Shown here one piece after another: positions 36,025 to 49,838 of a DNA stretch of 64,000 bases. The notes under the pieces are model-generated. The model saw nothing but the letters and a program-made list of their open reading frames with translations. It did no database searches and was not told where the DNA came from. The stretch lies in contig NC_092323.1 of the NCBI RefSeq assembly GCF_036785885.1, positions 10,362,501 through 10,426,500 of the forward strand, read 5' to 3'. Numbering within the stretch: position 1 is the stretch's first letter; each line of letters opens with the position of its first letter. This DNA is from Coffea arabica. Lineage: Eukaryota > Streptophyta > Magnoliopsida > Gentianales > Rubiaceae. A program made the translations under genes and the position numbers.

Positions 36025-39000
36025 TCATATGGAAGCTTCGAGTTCGTCTGGGGTTACTGCAGCTCCATTTGGGGCATCATCAGCACGGAGTTGAGAAGAA
36101 ACTTCATCTATTGCAGAGTTCAATTGTGCAATTTTCTCCGTCAGTACTTTGCGTGTTTTCTGTCCTCATCAAGGCAAAAACAGTGAAAATATCAGAGATC
36201 ATAACACAAGTAATTAAAACAAAAAGGAATCAACCAAGAGTACGGATACTCATGTTGAACAAAGCAATGTTTTTTTCCTTTTCTTTTCTTTTTTATGATC
36301 CTTTTTCTATTCCTGAAAACATTGGACGGTCAATTTCAGTTCTAAAACCACAATTCATAGAACAAAAATAATGACCAACAGGTTCAAATGAGTTTAACTA
36401 TTGATGAATGAATGTTCTCCCAGATGCAATGAAGGTCGGTAATGATGGTAAAGGTTGCTAAAAACCAGTCTCTTTTCCCTCACAAAATTGTTAAAAACCC
36501 GTCACTAGAATGATGTTAAAGGTTGGTAATACCAAATAATTCAATCCAACAAGTTATAGTAAGCCAAAATATATAGAATGAGATATAAGCTTCTAAAACC
36601 ATGTTTAACTTCCACAATTTTGACAGCATAAACAAGCAAATGTGCAAAAGCAGAGACTGCTGCAGATGCAAAAGTTAGACGACCTAATAGAGCTACTCAA
36701 TTTCACATAGCAGATGGCAGCTTTATGACACTCATATCTCGATTTAGGGGAGATAGAGAATGGAGAGAAAGGATGCATCAAGAGGGCATATCATATGGCA
36801 GGATTCGATGGATAGCTTTCAGTATATAACCCAATTCACCCCTGCATAACCACAACCCTCATCACATACAAAATGGCAGCCAAAGATCCTATGAGTCACC
36901 AGAAAAGTTAGTTATGAATTACATCAAAGAACAAATCCCTACCTCCAGAGCTTTCTCCTCATCATATATGAACTTTGGAAGCTTTCTCATTAGATCTTTC
37001 CTGTCAGCTCCTGCAAGTGCCTTGCTTATCTAGAAGATGACTACAATGTTAAATGTTATCAAAACGAACATGGTGCCGCAAATGACAACCTATAAATAAT
37101 AGCAGACAGATTACTCTTGCTAATAGGACGTCTGAACAGTATGCTTACAGCTTTAACGTTTAAACAGCTACGAAATAATTGATTTTATTCTGCCAAACAC
37201 TGATATACTGGTTCCCTTGCCTCCAGAAACAGATGAAGAATCTTCTTGGTATTTTCTTTTCTTCCCATACTGCAATTTTATTTTTTTGAGGGCGGGGGGT
37301 AAGGAAGGGGGGAGAGGGGTGGAGTTGGTTGTTAAGTAGGGATCTTCATGGAAATTTACTAAAACTCCTACTCTTTGGGACTTCTGAACTTAAAGATTTT
37401 GGATGGGCTAAGGATTATGTTGCATTTTCTTAAGATCTCAGAGCAATCCAGTATACAAGACAGAAGACTTCAAAAGAAGTATCAGTGCTCTAAATTCTGA
37501 GCCAACCTTAATTGACATGTAAGTAAGTTGTCTTCCATCATTACCTGAGGTGCATAAATGCATCCTAATGCCCCAACAACTATTCCTCCCAAAACAAAAC
37601 CACCGACAAAGATACTGGCACTACCTGGCCTTCCACCATCTCCACTGCATAGTAAGAATGGGTATTTTACAGAGGGAATAAAATTTGGTCAAGCAAAGAA
37701 AAATCATAAAGGAAAAAAATCCATTTTCATATAGTTAGATCATGGATGCTAACATATCATACTTATAAACTCGCTTTGTATTCTTGACTCATCTCTCTAT
37801 CTGTGCAATCTACCCTAACAACTTCTCTTTTTCAAGTCTTTGGACATCAGAAGAGGTACTGATACGTACTAGGTACTGATGTGTACGATAGACTTACATT
37901 TATAGGCTTACTCTGCAGATCACAGTAAATTACATCTCTCCCTAGATGCATATTTAGTTCCTTTTACATTTTTACTCAGCAGAATAGGATCCACATATTT
38001 CACTTAATTCCAATATCATCAAATCATATATCAAAAAGCCACCTTAGAATTAACTTTGTTTCATCAGTTATCAGAGTACCACATACCAGTATGTGCAGCA
38101 GAAATTTTCATCTATAATACCTTCAGCAAATAAAGAATTCAAGGTCAATCTTTATGTCGACAGGAAGGAAAATTTTGATACCCCAAGTTGCATTTCTCTA
38201 TTGAATGTAAATGCCGAATAAGCCACATCAGGTTACTCTACTCCCCACCATGAGCATTAGTACCCCAGATTTTCTCCCAAACAGCAGAATCCCAGAGATA
38301 TTTGGAGCAAACACAAGCAGTACAAGGCAGAACATGGACTACCAAAAAAGACAATGGACATCAATACCTAGCTTGCACTGTCAGTGACCTCCTGCATTTC
38401 AATGGTTTCAGATTGCTTTGTGAAGCAGGGATGCAGAGCACATTATTGGAACTCAGAAAATGGTCCGTTTGCAAAGAAGTCCCTAGCACCATAGACACAA
38501 TTAGACATAGTTTTCAAGCAAAACTAAATCACCTCCAGCTATTTAAAAGACTATTGATTTGCAGTACGCCAACATCAGTTAATTTTTTTAGGTAATTGAC
38601 TATCTGTAGGCAACTTTATGCTGTAAGCCTTGTTATTGAGTCAGAAGCTTGCTAAAGTAACATGCTAAAAAATATTAAAATTCACAGGGCCAAGTTAACT
38701 CCTTGTACAATGGAAAGAGTTATAAAATTTTGTAGTCATAGCTTGTTGTACAAGTAATGTAGACCTCTTCTGCCAAAATAATAAGTTGGTTTCCTTCAAA
38801 CAGCTCAGCATTCGAATGACATCGAGACTAAATAGAGAGCAAATGTATGTACACTAAAGCATGATATCTCCGTGATAATAACCTGGAAAGCTCTAAGCCC
38901 TGAAAGTTGTTAGCACTCGTGTTCACATTTCATCTACAGCATGTTTTGATTGTGTTCCTAATCCACCTTCAGAATTAACATTATCCTTGATCATCTTTCT

Positions 39001-39782
39001 GAATAAACAACAACATTTTGTTTTTCTTGAATACTTAAATCCACATCACTGTAAACATCACAGACATCATCTTATTTCCTAAATACCTTCTTGAGTTACA
39101 ATCGTCAATAGACGAGTGAGGTAAATAATGTCTAAATTGAAAAACAATGTAAGAGCTAGTTTAAGTATGATCCCTGATCTACAGGATATTGAGTTTTGAT
39201 GAGGGACAAGAGGGTTATACTTATAGCCTCTAATTACTCGGCCTAGCTGGATTTGAACCAGCACAGACCTACGACAAAGAATTTTACAGTCGGTTCCCAC
39301 TACCGCTGCCTTTTCAAAGTTCAAACTACTGTATCATATATTAAGTAATTCAAGCTCCTTTTCTGATGCGGGACTACAAGAAATTGGATAACTATATTTA
39401 CAAAATTCAGGAGATATACCTTTAAATATGTAGTTACCTAGGAATGACCCTTTCTACAGCAAAACACAAATCCCAAAGTTAAATCAGAAGTTAGGCTCAA
39501 AAACTCAATATTCAGAGTGGAACTAAAATAAATTCCGACAGGAACATAAAAACATTATCATACACACATATATTAAGCTAGAAAGAATCTATCTTCAGAA
39601 GCTTATAGACGTGAATCAACATGCAAGATTTAAACAAGCTAAGACTAACATTACATAATTCAAAAAAGATGGACGCCATAAAATCTTGAATGAAAACCGA
39701 TAAATTGGAGAGAGTTTTTACCAGTTAAGAAATGGGTCCGAGGGTGTTTGACAGAAACTATCGAGTTTGCGAGGGAATTCAT
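36025..39782 (-). CDS. Small single-pass membrane protein, probably chloroplast envelope
   Basis: Five exons join in frame on the minus strand: 39722-39782, 39438-39453 (a 16-nt microexon), 37545-37644, 36943-37029 and 36025-36159 (stop TGA), giving 132 residues. The first 25 or so residues are Ser/Thr/basic-rich, consistent with a short targeting peptide. A glycine-rich membrane segment follows ([20 protein letters not shown]), then the loop [20 protein letters not shown], and a charged helical or coiled C-terminus ([20 protein letters not shown]). The layout reminds me of plant proteins annotated as chloroplast inner-envelope, such as Arabidopsis AT1G42960; that is recollection, not a search. 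Biochemical function is unknown. Extra 5' exons cannot be excluded. Confidence 0.82.
39238..39310 (-). pseudogene. trnY-GUA: Relic of plastid-type tRNA-Tyr(GUA)
   Basis: On the minus strand a diverged tRNA-Tyr is readable: a D-arm remnant (GGCAGCGGTAGTGGG), a GTA anticodon at 39285-39287 in a GACTGTAAAAT context, and a well-kept T arm (GCTGGTTCAAATCCAGC). The T arm and the following GGCC fit plastid trnY better than nuclear or native mitochondrial tRNA-Tyr as I know them. The acceptor and anticodon stems no longer pair well, so it is probably dead. It lies in intron 2 of the small membrane protein gene and suggests an old plastid DNA insertion. Confidence 0.7.
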
Positions 39783-41903
39783 TTTTCAGAATTTTTAGGT
39801 AGGGAAAATCGGAGCTATTTTTAGCTGATGAGTGAGTGAAAACTGGAAAGGGTGGTCTACTTTGGTCGGAGATATTCCAGTACTAATACTTCAGAAGTTA
39901 TCGAACTAATATTTTATCTTTTTTCTTTGATTGTTAAGATTATTTCTTGTCGATGAAATTGGAGTACGTAAGCACCACGTGGTAGCATATCGAATTAAGA
40001 GACCAGTGGACGAAAATAAAAATTTTATATGGGCTGATAATTAGGTCAGGAAGGGTATTCTAGGTACATGCAACATGGGCTTTTATAGCCATCTTGTATA
40101 TGGATTTTTTCCGATTTTCTGCATCAGATGAGCCCAAAATAAAATTTCCAACCAATACACGAATTAAATTGTAAACCACCGGATTTCGGCGGGAGTGCCA
40201 ATTAGGCTTTCTGAGTTGGATTTTAACAAGTTCAAATTCGGCTCATTAATTATATGATTTTTAAGCTAAAAAGTTCAAGTTTAACTCACATTATTATATG
40301 AGTTTTAGATTCAAATCGGGATTGACCAAATCTCATAATTATATATTTTTTTATAGTGTTAGTCGAAGGATTTGAATTCGGAACCTCTCACTTGCATTCC
40401 TTTTCTCCAAACCATCAAGTCCATCCTCCAACATAATTATATATAACATATATATTTTTATAATTATGAATTACTATAAATTCATATATAAATTAATTTT
40501 ACATTATAGATATTATAATATATATATAATTATACTCATATAGGCGTGGGGTCTAAATTGGACCTATCTTAACATGACCCAAGTTCAACTCACATTTAGT
40601 TTGGGCTTAATATATGAGTCGAACTCGAGTTGATCTGACCTTATTGACAGCCCTAGGTTTAGGCTTAGGCTTCATGATTAAAGTTAACTTTCCTCCTTCA
40701 GTTTTGCATTTGTTCCATATAGCTATCTCAATTATCAATTGCTACAATTGCCCCTTTAGATGACTATCTAATTAGGGCAACTAAGCTATAATTAAAGCAA
40801 GTTAGGGCATAGAGTTGATCTAGATGGGATTAAATAGATGATTGCACCAAAAAAATGTACTCAAGATAGATTACAAATTTAGTGTCATTTTATTTTTGAT
40901 AAGTAACATAAGAACTTTGAACAGATATGGCTGATATAGGGCAGTAGAGGTATGCTTTTGTTTGGTATTTTGATTCTTTGTAGAGGAACTGATGTAATTC
41001 TTTGTAGAAATTTGGAGGGTACTTGCAGGAGGCCTAACCTTCAATCGGCAGCATAAATTAGCAACAAATGACTACAAGTCATTGACTGAAGTTCTGTGCA
41101 GTTGGATTTTATATCATAGACTGAAAACAAAAGAATAAACTCGTTTGTTTGATTCCAACTATTATTGGTTAATAACTTGATACTAGCTAGTACTTTTAGA
41201 GGGACCGAATTAATATAAATCATGGCCGGGACAGAACGAGTAGCAACAAGCAACGTCGATATGGACCAAGTAATCAAATTAGGTAGTATAAGAAGACGAA
41301 AATAACGCGTTCATGAAGCACTAACTAAACTCACCCTTTGAATTTAATTACTGTTAAACTTGCACGGACACGTAATTAAGTCATTGATTTGGTCAATCCT
41401 GTCAAGCATCACAGAGATCAGTGTATCTAAAATCCTGCTGCAGTTTGTCGTTTGGAATTCCAGTCTTAGAAATTTATCAGGCAAGGACAAAATCAGAATT
41501 ATACTTACACTAGAATAAAATTAAAGATTTCCTTCATTTCGAAAAATTATTAGTAATTTTCCATCACTACTGCACCAGTGATGCATGTTTGGTTCTCCTA
41601 GCATTTACTCTCTAGTGAGTTGTCAGGTCTTAGCAGATTAATTTACATGCATTTTTAGCTAATTGAGGACGTCCGACCACATATCATATAATCTACCGGG
41701 CTTGTTTTGTTGTGGCTCTCTACACTTTTTTAAACTGTTGGTGTAATCGGCCGGCAGCTTGACAATGCATGATTAAGTCAATTTGACGTCTCTTGATATG
41801 GCGATAAAATTGGACTTGACCATTAATTTCTTGCTCAGTATTAACACAGCAAGAATTCTCCTGCCAGACAAATTGGTTCAAGTAGAGCTGGTCTGTTGTA
41901 GCA
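39783..41903. other. AT-rich intergenic region between divergent genes
   Basis: It separates the small membrane protein gene (-) from MLO (+) and so contains both promoters. It includes a very AT-rich stretch (40430-40530). No gene was recognised. Confidence 0.5.
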
Positions 41904-44900
41904 ATGGCTGGTGGCGCTGGTGACAGGTCATTGAAGGAGACTCCCACTTGGGCAGTTGCTGCTGTTTGTGCTGTTTTTGTTATCATTTCGGTTCTTATTG
42001 AGCACGGAATTCATTCTCTTGCAAAGGTAATAATTAATCACCTTTGATTAGTCCAGGCACATTTCCCTCTACTGCAACATTGTGTCTTGGAGTTCAGTTA
42101 ACAACTTTGATTGATTTTATGTACAACTTTCAGTGGTTTCAGAAAAGCCAGAAAAAGGCGCTGCTCGAGGCACTGGAGAAAATTAAAGCCGGTAGCATTA
42201 GCCTTGATCACCTTTGTTTTGTCATAATCAGAAGATTTGATAACGGAGTTTTTTCTTTGCGCTAATTGATGTTTTTTTGTTTATTAATTTTGCTTGCATA
42301 TGGGGTGCAAATTTGTAGAGTTGATGCTCCTGGGATTCATATCCCTGCTGATCACTGTTGGCCAGAAACCAATCAGCAAAATCTGCATTTCTAAAGGAGC
42401 TGGAGACACTATGCTTCCATGTAAGAAAGTATTGGACGAAGAGGCTGCTGACACTGGAAAGGATAAAAATGACAGCGATCGGAGAAAGCTACTTTGGTAT
42501 GCTGGAGATGCACTGGCACGCCGAGTTCTTGCTGCAGCAGATGGAGATGATACCGATCATTGTTCTAAATATGTAAGTCGGCTAAGATACTTTATCGACA
42601 AAATGTTTATCAGTCAGAATTTACTTAATGAACCATGTATCTTGGGGATGCCAGAAGAAAGTTCCGTTGATATCTCAATCAGGGATTCATCAATTACACA
42701 TCTTCATATTTGTGCTCGCGGTTTTTCATGTTCTCTATAGTGTCCTCACAATTGTTCTAGCACGAGCAAAAGTAAGTCCTGAAATCTCAGATTCTGATAA
42801 TTAGTGGTTTTTCCTTGATTTTGGAAGGAGGGCTATCGATTGACAGAACTGCATTGACTATACAGGTGAAGAAATGGAAATCGTGGGAACAAGAAACAGC
42901 TTCCTTGAACTATCAGTTGACAAATGGTACATTACACTCGCTTCTAGACTCCTGTTTTTCGCTATGAAAAATTACTGACCGTAATGTTCTTGTTTCAGAT
43001 CCTTCCAGATTCAGATTCGTGCATCAAACATCTTTCATTCGCCAATATAGTGGATTCTCCACAAAGCCTGGCATTCGATGGATTGTAAGTTCTAATATGT
43101 CATAGAAGTGCATCACATAAACCAAAACCTCTGGCCAAAAACATTTCCTTTTGCTTCAACAAATCCCCACCTCCCCCCCCCCCCCGGGGGCGGGGGGGAA
43201 GCTAAAATCTCAATAAGAGAATCGAAAAGTATTCCTTCATTCTCTGATCATATTCTGTATACTTAGCTAAATGATGATTAACACTTTCTCACCACATTCT
43301 TGTCTATTTTAACTGTTGGAGGAAATTTTTACATTGCAGGCAGCATTTTTCAGACAATTCTTTTGTTCCGTGACAAAGACAGACTACTTGACCTTGAGAC
43401 ATGGTTTTATAAATGTACGTGCATAATTTCACTTAATCAGCACCCTTTTGATTCTGATGATTAGGCAAGTGATTGAGTTCTTATCCGTAAGTGGGGAGAT
43501 TTTGGTTGTTGGTGATACAAAACTAACAACAGGGCGCACTACTTAGGAAGAAAGAACTCAACATTCAAAGCCAACAATCTCTAATCCCCTTCATTGGATT
43601 GCAGGCACATTTTGCTGCAAACAGTAAATTTGACTTCCACAAGTACATTAAAAGATCAATGGAAGATGATTTCAAGGTAGTAGTTGGTATTAGGTAAGTG
43701 TACATGTCCATGTTTTCATGAAGATACATAACTCAATGTTTGTTTCAAGCCTGCTCGAAGGCACGCAAGCTTGTTTTGTCTGTCTGGAGTTTTGGGATGT
43801 TTATTATGGACTGACTAGCAAATAATCAATTCTTGACAGCATACCTCTGTGGACATTTGCGATCCTTTTCCTAGCATTAAATGTCTATAGTAAGCGTATA
43901 TCGTATTCTGGATCTTGATTATGATTTCCTTGTATTGTTTATAAACTATCAATCTGTTGATCAATTCCAAATTTACCATGCAGGATGGTACTCTCTCTTT
44001 GCCATATCACTGGTGCCGCCAATTGTAAGCATCCATCTACGATCTCAAGTATTTCTTAGTTTTAATTAGTCGTATAGATTCTTCGAACAAAAATTGCAAG
44101 AACAAAAGTAACAAGGATTTGATGTATCATATGCTATACTCGGAACAGATGCTCGTCATCATCGGTGCAAAGCTTCAAATAATAATCATGGACATGGCTC
44201 TGCACATTCAAGATAGAACAACAGTGGTAACAGGAGTTCCAATTGTGGAGCCTAGTAACAAGTATTTCTGGTTCAATCGACCTCACTTCATTCTTGGATT
44301 GATTCATTTTACCTCATTCGAGGTACTACTTACGACCTAGCAATAATCTTGTCAAAATATCGTAGAGGGTGGTGAAAAGTTCAGTAACAAAAAACCTCGC
44401 TTTGTCAAATTTTGCAGAATGCATTCCAAATGGCTTACTTTCTGTGGACATGGGTAAATCAATGCTACTCTCGTGGTTACCATTCGATTGTAATATATTC
44501 ATATTCATTAGCTTTTCTTTCAAATAATTAACAATCTGATCTTGAATGCAGTATGAATTTGGGCTAACTTCATGCTTCCACGAAAATTTGCCAGTAATAC
44601 TAGCCAAAGTCTTTCTTGGTGTGGCAGTCCAAGTCTTAGGTAGCTATATCACCTTTCCTCTCTATGCCTTGGTAACTCAAGTAAGTTCCCCTCAGCTATA
44701 ACTCCAAACCCTGTTGTCAATTTTCGATATCATATCCATAATCACCGCGCTTCAGTTCGAAATCATGCCTTTGATGGACATTTCTGAAACTAATTACTAA
44801 AACATATTTGAAAGCTTAAATGCTTGTACTTGTGCTCAATTCACAGATGGGATCTCATATGAAGAAGGCAATCTTTGAAGAGCAGACTGCGAAGGCACTA

Positions 44901-45236
44901 ATGAAATGGCAGAAGGCCGCAAAAGAAAGAAGGAAGTTGAGAAAAGCAGAAGGAGATATGTCGCCAGATCTTATGAGTGGGAATACTACTCCATCCAGAG
45001 GTTCATCTCCCATACATCTGCTTCATAAATACAAAATGAACTCTGATATTGAAAGCAGTATCAACAATCCAACTCCTAGACCTTATCATTCAGATGCTGA
45101 CTATTCAGAGACTGAAGGACCTGCATTGAACTCCAGCGATGATCAGAATTCAAGGAATCATAACTCACCAAAGAAAGAAATTGTAGGAAAAGAACCAGAA
45201 ACTTACAACTGGGATTTTTCCTTTTCCAAGTCATAG
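41904..45236 (+). CDS. MLO: MLO-like seven-transmembrane protein, clade V-like
   Basis: MLO proteins are plant plasma-membrane proteins with seven helices and a calmodulin-binding tail. Fourteen exons join in frame: 41904-42026, 42134-42191, 42319-42572, 42655-42771, 42866-42926, 42999-43084, 43340-43414, 43605-43693, 43840-43889, 43984-44024, 44149-44322, 44418-44453, 44552-44680 and 44847-45236, giving 560 residues. Family landmarks are [19 protein letters not shown] at the N-terminus, [50 protein letters not shown] and [15 protein letters not shown]. An amphipathic basic helix ([20 protein letters not shown], about 446-465) is the calmodulin-binding site. The C-terminus has DFSF at 554-557. 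That tail and the N-terminus resemble clade V, which includes powdery-mildew susceptibility genes; this placement is inference. The start of exon 4 (42655) is the least certain join. Confidence 0.96.
43173..43198. repeat. Poly-C/poly-G inverted tract in an MLO intron
   Basis: Thirteen C are followed by GGGGG, one C and seven G. It can fold back on itself and is extreme for this AT-rich region. Confidence 0.9.
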
Positions 45237-46918
45237 GCAGATAAATGATCCAGCCAATCTTCTAAATTTGTCAAACACCTCTTCCTTAGCTTTGAATTAT
45301 GCAGTGGGGATTATAGTATAAATGGTACTCCTGAAGTTTAAGACTTTAACCTAAGCCTAGAGAATCCCCAATGGTGGACAGGTTTTTTTCGGTTTCTTTT
45401 TCACTTCCCTCATCAATGTAAACTTCATTACATAAACTCATTTCCCTCATCAAATCTGAAATCTAATCATTTAAAGTGAACATTATGAAATTAAATCTCA
45501 CATGAATCGTTTGTTGAGATTGTCCACGTATTGGCTATACCAGGACCATGATCACCAGTTGCTATACTCCCCCTATTCATATGGCATATTTTGGTATTGA
45601 CAATTAGTAAATTGCTTAGTGCAATTGGTCTTTCACAAAAAACCGGATACTGAATGATCATCCCCTCATCTTTATTTCATTTTTGACAAGAATGAAAAAG
45701 CAACTACAAGATTTTGAGAACATTAATGTGTCAATTTTAGATTCTTGAACAGATCAAAATGGTAGACATGGTGGGTCGGAGAGCACCTTCAAAACTACTA
45801 AGATTTCATATGCAAGACTACAAAAGAAACTCCAAAACTTTGCGGAGTTTTACTTTGGATTTGACTAATGGGAGAAATTTGGGCAATTTCATAAGCAAAT
45901 TTGAGCTCTCTATTATTTTAATGACCGAGTGGGGTTTAAGTGGGAAGATAATCAAGCATGCATACAAATTAGCAAAAAGTAGAGCAAATGACCAAAATAG
46001 TTCCTCAATTATTGTGCTAAAACCAAAATAGTCCCTGAACTTTATTCTTAGTCACTTTGGTCCTTCAACTATTTTTACGTGGCTAATTTGGTCCCTATTT
46101 GGCTGAATCACCTAATTTATTAACTTTCTGCACTGATGATGGGAAAGGGCAAAATAGGATATATAACCACAACCCTTGTTAAAATAATAATAAAAAAAAA
46201 ACAGATGCTTGTCAAGAACTCAGGAATGAAATTAAATCATATATCGAGCAAAAAAGTTGGCTTTCTTCAGTGAACCCTAATGACAAACAAATTACTATAA
46301 ACTACAAACTAAATTTATTCAATGAAAATTTTATATAAATTTTATTTGTGTAGAAAATAAATTTATATAAAATTAAGTTATTTTAATTATTTTTAAATGG
46401 TAAATATATTAGGTGTGTCCTTAACACTAATTTATGTGTATACATATACACTATGGCATGACAATTTGCATCCCATGAGGCCTTTATTAAGCCACTGTTC
46501 TAATAGTAGTATTATTAAACATTTTGGTAGTACTAGTCCTACAAAATTGGCATCAATCATCAAAATGACGAATGGGTTTACCCTAAGAGTATAAGAAGAA
46601 ATGTTCCATTACTATGAAATGTTCAAGCCTTGATTGTCAATCTACGCCTGGTGCTTTAGAGCCGAATCACTTTGGTTGGAGTGCTGACTTTTGTGTTTTG
46701 GACCTTGATAAAATCATACATTTTGAGACCCAAAAAAATGCACCTGTGTCAACTAAAACCCAACTAGATTTCTAGTTTGGCCCGTGCAACCGGCTACTAG
46801 AATGTGTTTCACATTTTGCTGACTTGGGTTCTTACCTTGTCAAAATAGAAACCCAACCTGGCTTGAATCGGGCCCAGTCTAAACAAGTTTCTTAAGGGGT
46901 GCTTAGGATATGCATTAA

Positions 46919-47183
46919 GGCCATTCGATAATTTAATTCAACACTTAAATTTAACGGATTCAACTTTTAACATATTCAAACAGTTTGATAATAAAAAATT
47001 GAACATCTGAATGAATTAAGTGGCACTGAATTGCCGAGACAAAACTTGCTCCTAAAATTAAGTAATAAGCTATTCACTTATCACTGAATGTGACATGCAC
47101 TTAAATGTATAAGATTTAATACTTAATAATTTAATATCTTAATGGATTCAGATTTCACACTTCAGTTTTATCAAACGCACTCT
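46919..47183. mobile_element. Possible degraded MITE
   Basis: The left end (ggccattcgataatttaatt) loosely matches the reverse complement of the right end (gagtgcgtttgataaaactg), and the interior has aacacttaaa / actgaagtgtga pairs. AT-rich and non-coding; boundaries are approximate. Confidence 0.4.
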
Positions 47184-49828
47184 AAGTTTTTGGACTTGCA
47201 TCAACAAATTGTGTTCATTATATGGAAAATAAAGGATGCAAATGTAATTATATTTATATTAGAGGGCATTCTAAGATCACCAGAAGGTTTTGAAATTATT
47301 CCATTATACTAATAAACTTGGGTGTCAAATGGTGGGCTACAGCATCTAACCATCCTGTAAAGTTCGTTTAAAGTTGATTTAACGAGATTGTAATCCTGTC
47401 ATATGTTATCCTTTCAATAAACTCTTTCACACGTCCGCCGACGTTTTAGCTTATTTCTGATCGTTTCAACTCGCATAGAATTTTCCTTGCGTGGGGATTG
47501 CAACGAAGATGTTCCAGTATGAAAATGTATTCGAAGTCGTGATTAGCATAAAGATGATTTGGAAGATGCCTTCATCAGGTTCATGACTGACTGCATGTTC
47601 TTGAAGCCTTATCTTAAAATCACGTCTTTTTGCAGTCCACGTCCATTAATGATTCCTTTGGAAACCCTCGAGTCTTCCAATCATCTTTTACTGTAGCGGC
47701 ACCCTGAATTGGAAAATCTGACTCGCAATTCCACCCAACTGAAATCGACAATATGGCAGATGTTGGTGGAGGATTGTTAAACAATACAACGGTTTCAGTA
47801 CGAAAATGTCCAAACAACAGACTTTGGAGGCCTGTAGGCTGTAATAGGTTAAAAGTTAGGCAAATTCCATGAAATGAAAGAGAATTGAGTAGTTATATAT
47901 TTCACAAGAAATGCACTCGTCGGGATTAATACGCTCGGGGGGTCTCACTACGATAGAAAACAAACAAACAAACAGATTCGTTCGCCGCCCATGCAGCAGT
48001 GCAAAAGGCATAATGAACAAAGAAGAGAAATATCTCAAAGTCATTATTGTTAATCGAAATTTTCACGCACGTTGGAAGTTGTCAAAAAAGAAACATTTTG
48101 GAATGGAGGAAATGGCATTTGATAGTTGATGCATCAAGGAAGGGAGGGAGAAAGAAATATCTGGACGGGATAGAGACGGGAGGTGTGAAAGATTGAAAGA
48201 AGAAGACGTGGTGGCGTGGGTGGAGGGTTCCACACTTCCACTTGTATCAGAGGCGCACATGTTTTGGTGGGGCCGATGGGTTAAAAGCTCAGAGAAGTAA
48301 GCGACGACACCAAGTTGTCCATTTAAGCAATTTTACCATTTTGGTCCAATGTCCTCCTATAATTTCTTCTTAAGTTAAAGAGACGCACCCATTTTTCACA
48401 AGTATATAGCCTATAATATATACTACATAGATCATTAGTCTTTTTTTTTCCCGACAATGATGACAATTGTATAATCTATTCTATTCTAATCTACAGGAGA
48501 GGAGAGTCTGAAGAGGCGTGTACTAAGAGTTAACAGGTATACAAATCTGACTAGATCAAAGAAATATTTTAACACCACTTTTGAATTTTTTTTATTATAG
48601 ATGAGATTTGTTCCCCTACCTACAACCAACCAAAGAGCGACTTAATCATTAGTTGATCTTTGATGGCCTAAATCATTAGTCAATTTCTGTGATAATAAGG
48701 TTGTTGCATAATATTACAAAACAGCAAGGATTGTCAAATCAAAGGATGCCAGCACGGGATTAATTGGAAAAAAACAAACTGTATGCGCCCGCCGCTGTAT
48801 TCGTATTCAAGTTTTGTTCTTATTTTCTTCTTCTAAGTTCTATCTATCTAGAATAGAAAAGAAAGAAAAAAAAAAAAAAAGAGCGCTATAGATAGAAGCT
48901 AACTTTATAAGAATAAGATTGCTCTTTAAATTATTAAAATTTCTAAATCTATCAGTTGTGGATATTTTCATCCCTGATTTGTAAATACTTTCTTTCGCGA
49001 GTATTTAACATCCCAAATGGTACGGCTAATAATGAATGAGGGATATTTCCAACTATCAAACTTACAGCGTTTCTGATACTATTAGAATCCCAAAAAAAAA
49101 AGGTAAAGAATTTTTTTTCCTTGGGGTAGAAATAGGTGGAGATGTGATGAGCCATGTTACACTTCTTTTATTTTTTTATTTTTCAAAAACGATAACTATT
49201 GTATAATTTATCTATTTTAGATTACAGGAGAGAAGGAGGCTAAACAGACTTTGTGTTAGGAATTAGTAGATACACGTAACTTACTAGCCGAACCATGTTA
49301 CACAATTGAGGATAATATACAACTCACGATGAGAATGAATTTCATGCCGATGAGTGATTGTTTTTAGGATTTTCTTTCTAAATTTTACTATAACACTATA
49401 TTAATATTAATAATAATATAAAATTAATTTTTCTTACACTGACAACATATACACTATCGACGTTGGATAAAATAACACTTATATAAAATTTAAATTTAAA
49501 ATTTAATTTTTACACATATATCAAAGATCCAATAATGATAATACTCTGTCGATTTATATAAAATTTACTCTAATATATAACGAATAAAAAAGTAAAACGC
49601 AGCCAAGGTTCATCTTTCTTTTCTTTTTGGGTTTTGAGAGTTTATCCTTAAAATCCAGTTGGGTATGTGAGCGTCCGCCCGAGTCAACAGGGAGTCGCAC
49701 CCAGTGCCGACCATTTTTCTGCTTTTTCTCTCAAACTCCGTCTTACAAATATCCCGTATTACCCACCGCCCACTCCCAGTCCACCATCAGCACCACTTTA
49801 TACAACACAACATGAACATAGTCCGTGC

Positions 49829-49838
49829 ATAAATAAAT
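49829..49838 (+). promoter_or_regulatory. Possible TATA box of the ATL gene
   Basis: An ataaataaat-type sequence lies about 160 bp upstream of the start codon, within CT-rich promoter-like DNA. Spacing fits a short 5' UTR, but other AT motifs occur nearby. Confidence 0.3.

Noticed and set aside
40370-40430. B-box-like sequence (gatttgaattcggaacctc)
   Set aside because: The box is stretched and neither a tail nor flanking duplications were found, so it is not called a SINE.
47620-47817. 65-codon minus-strand ORF with protein-like composition
   Set aside because: No family recognised, no splice partners in frame and no supporting context.
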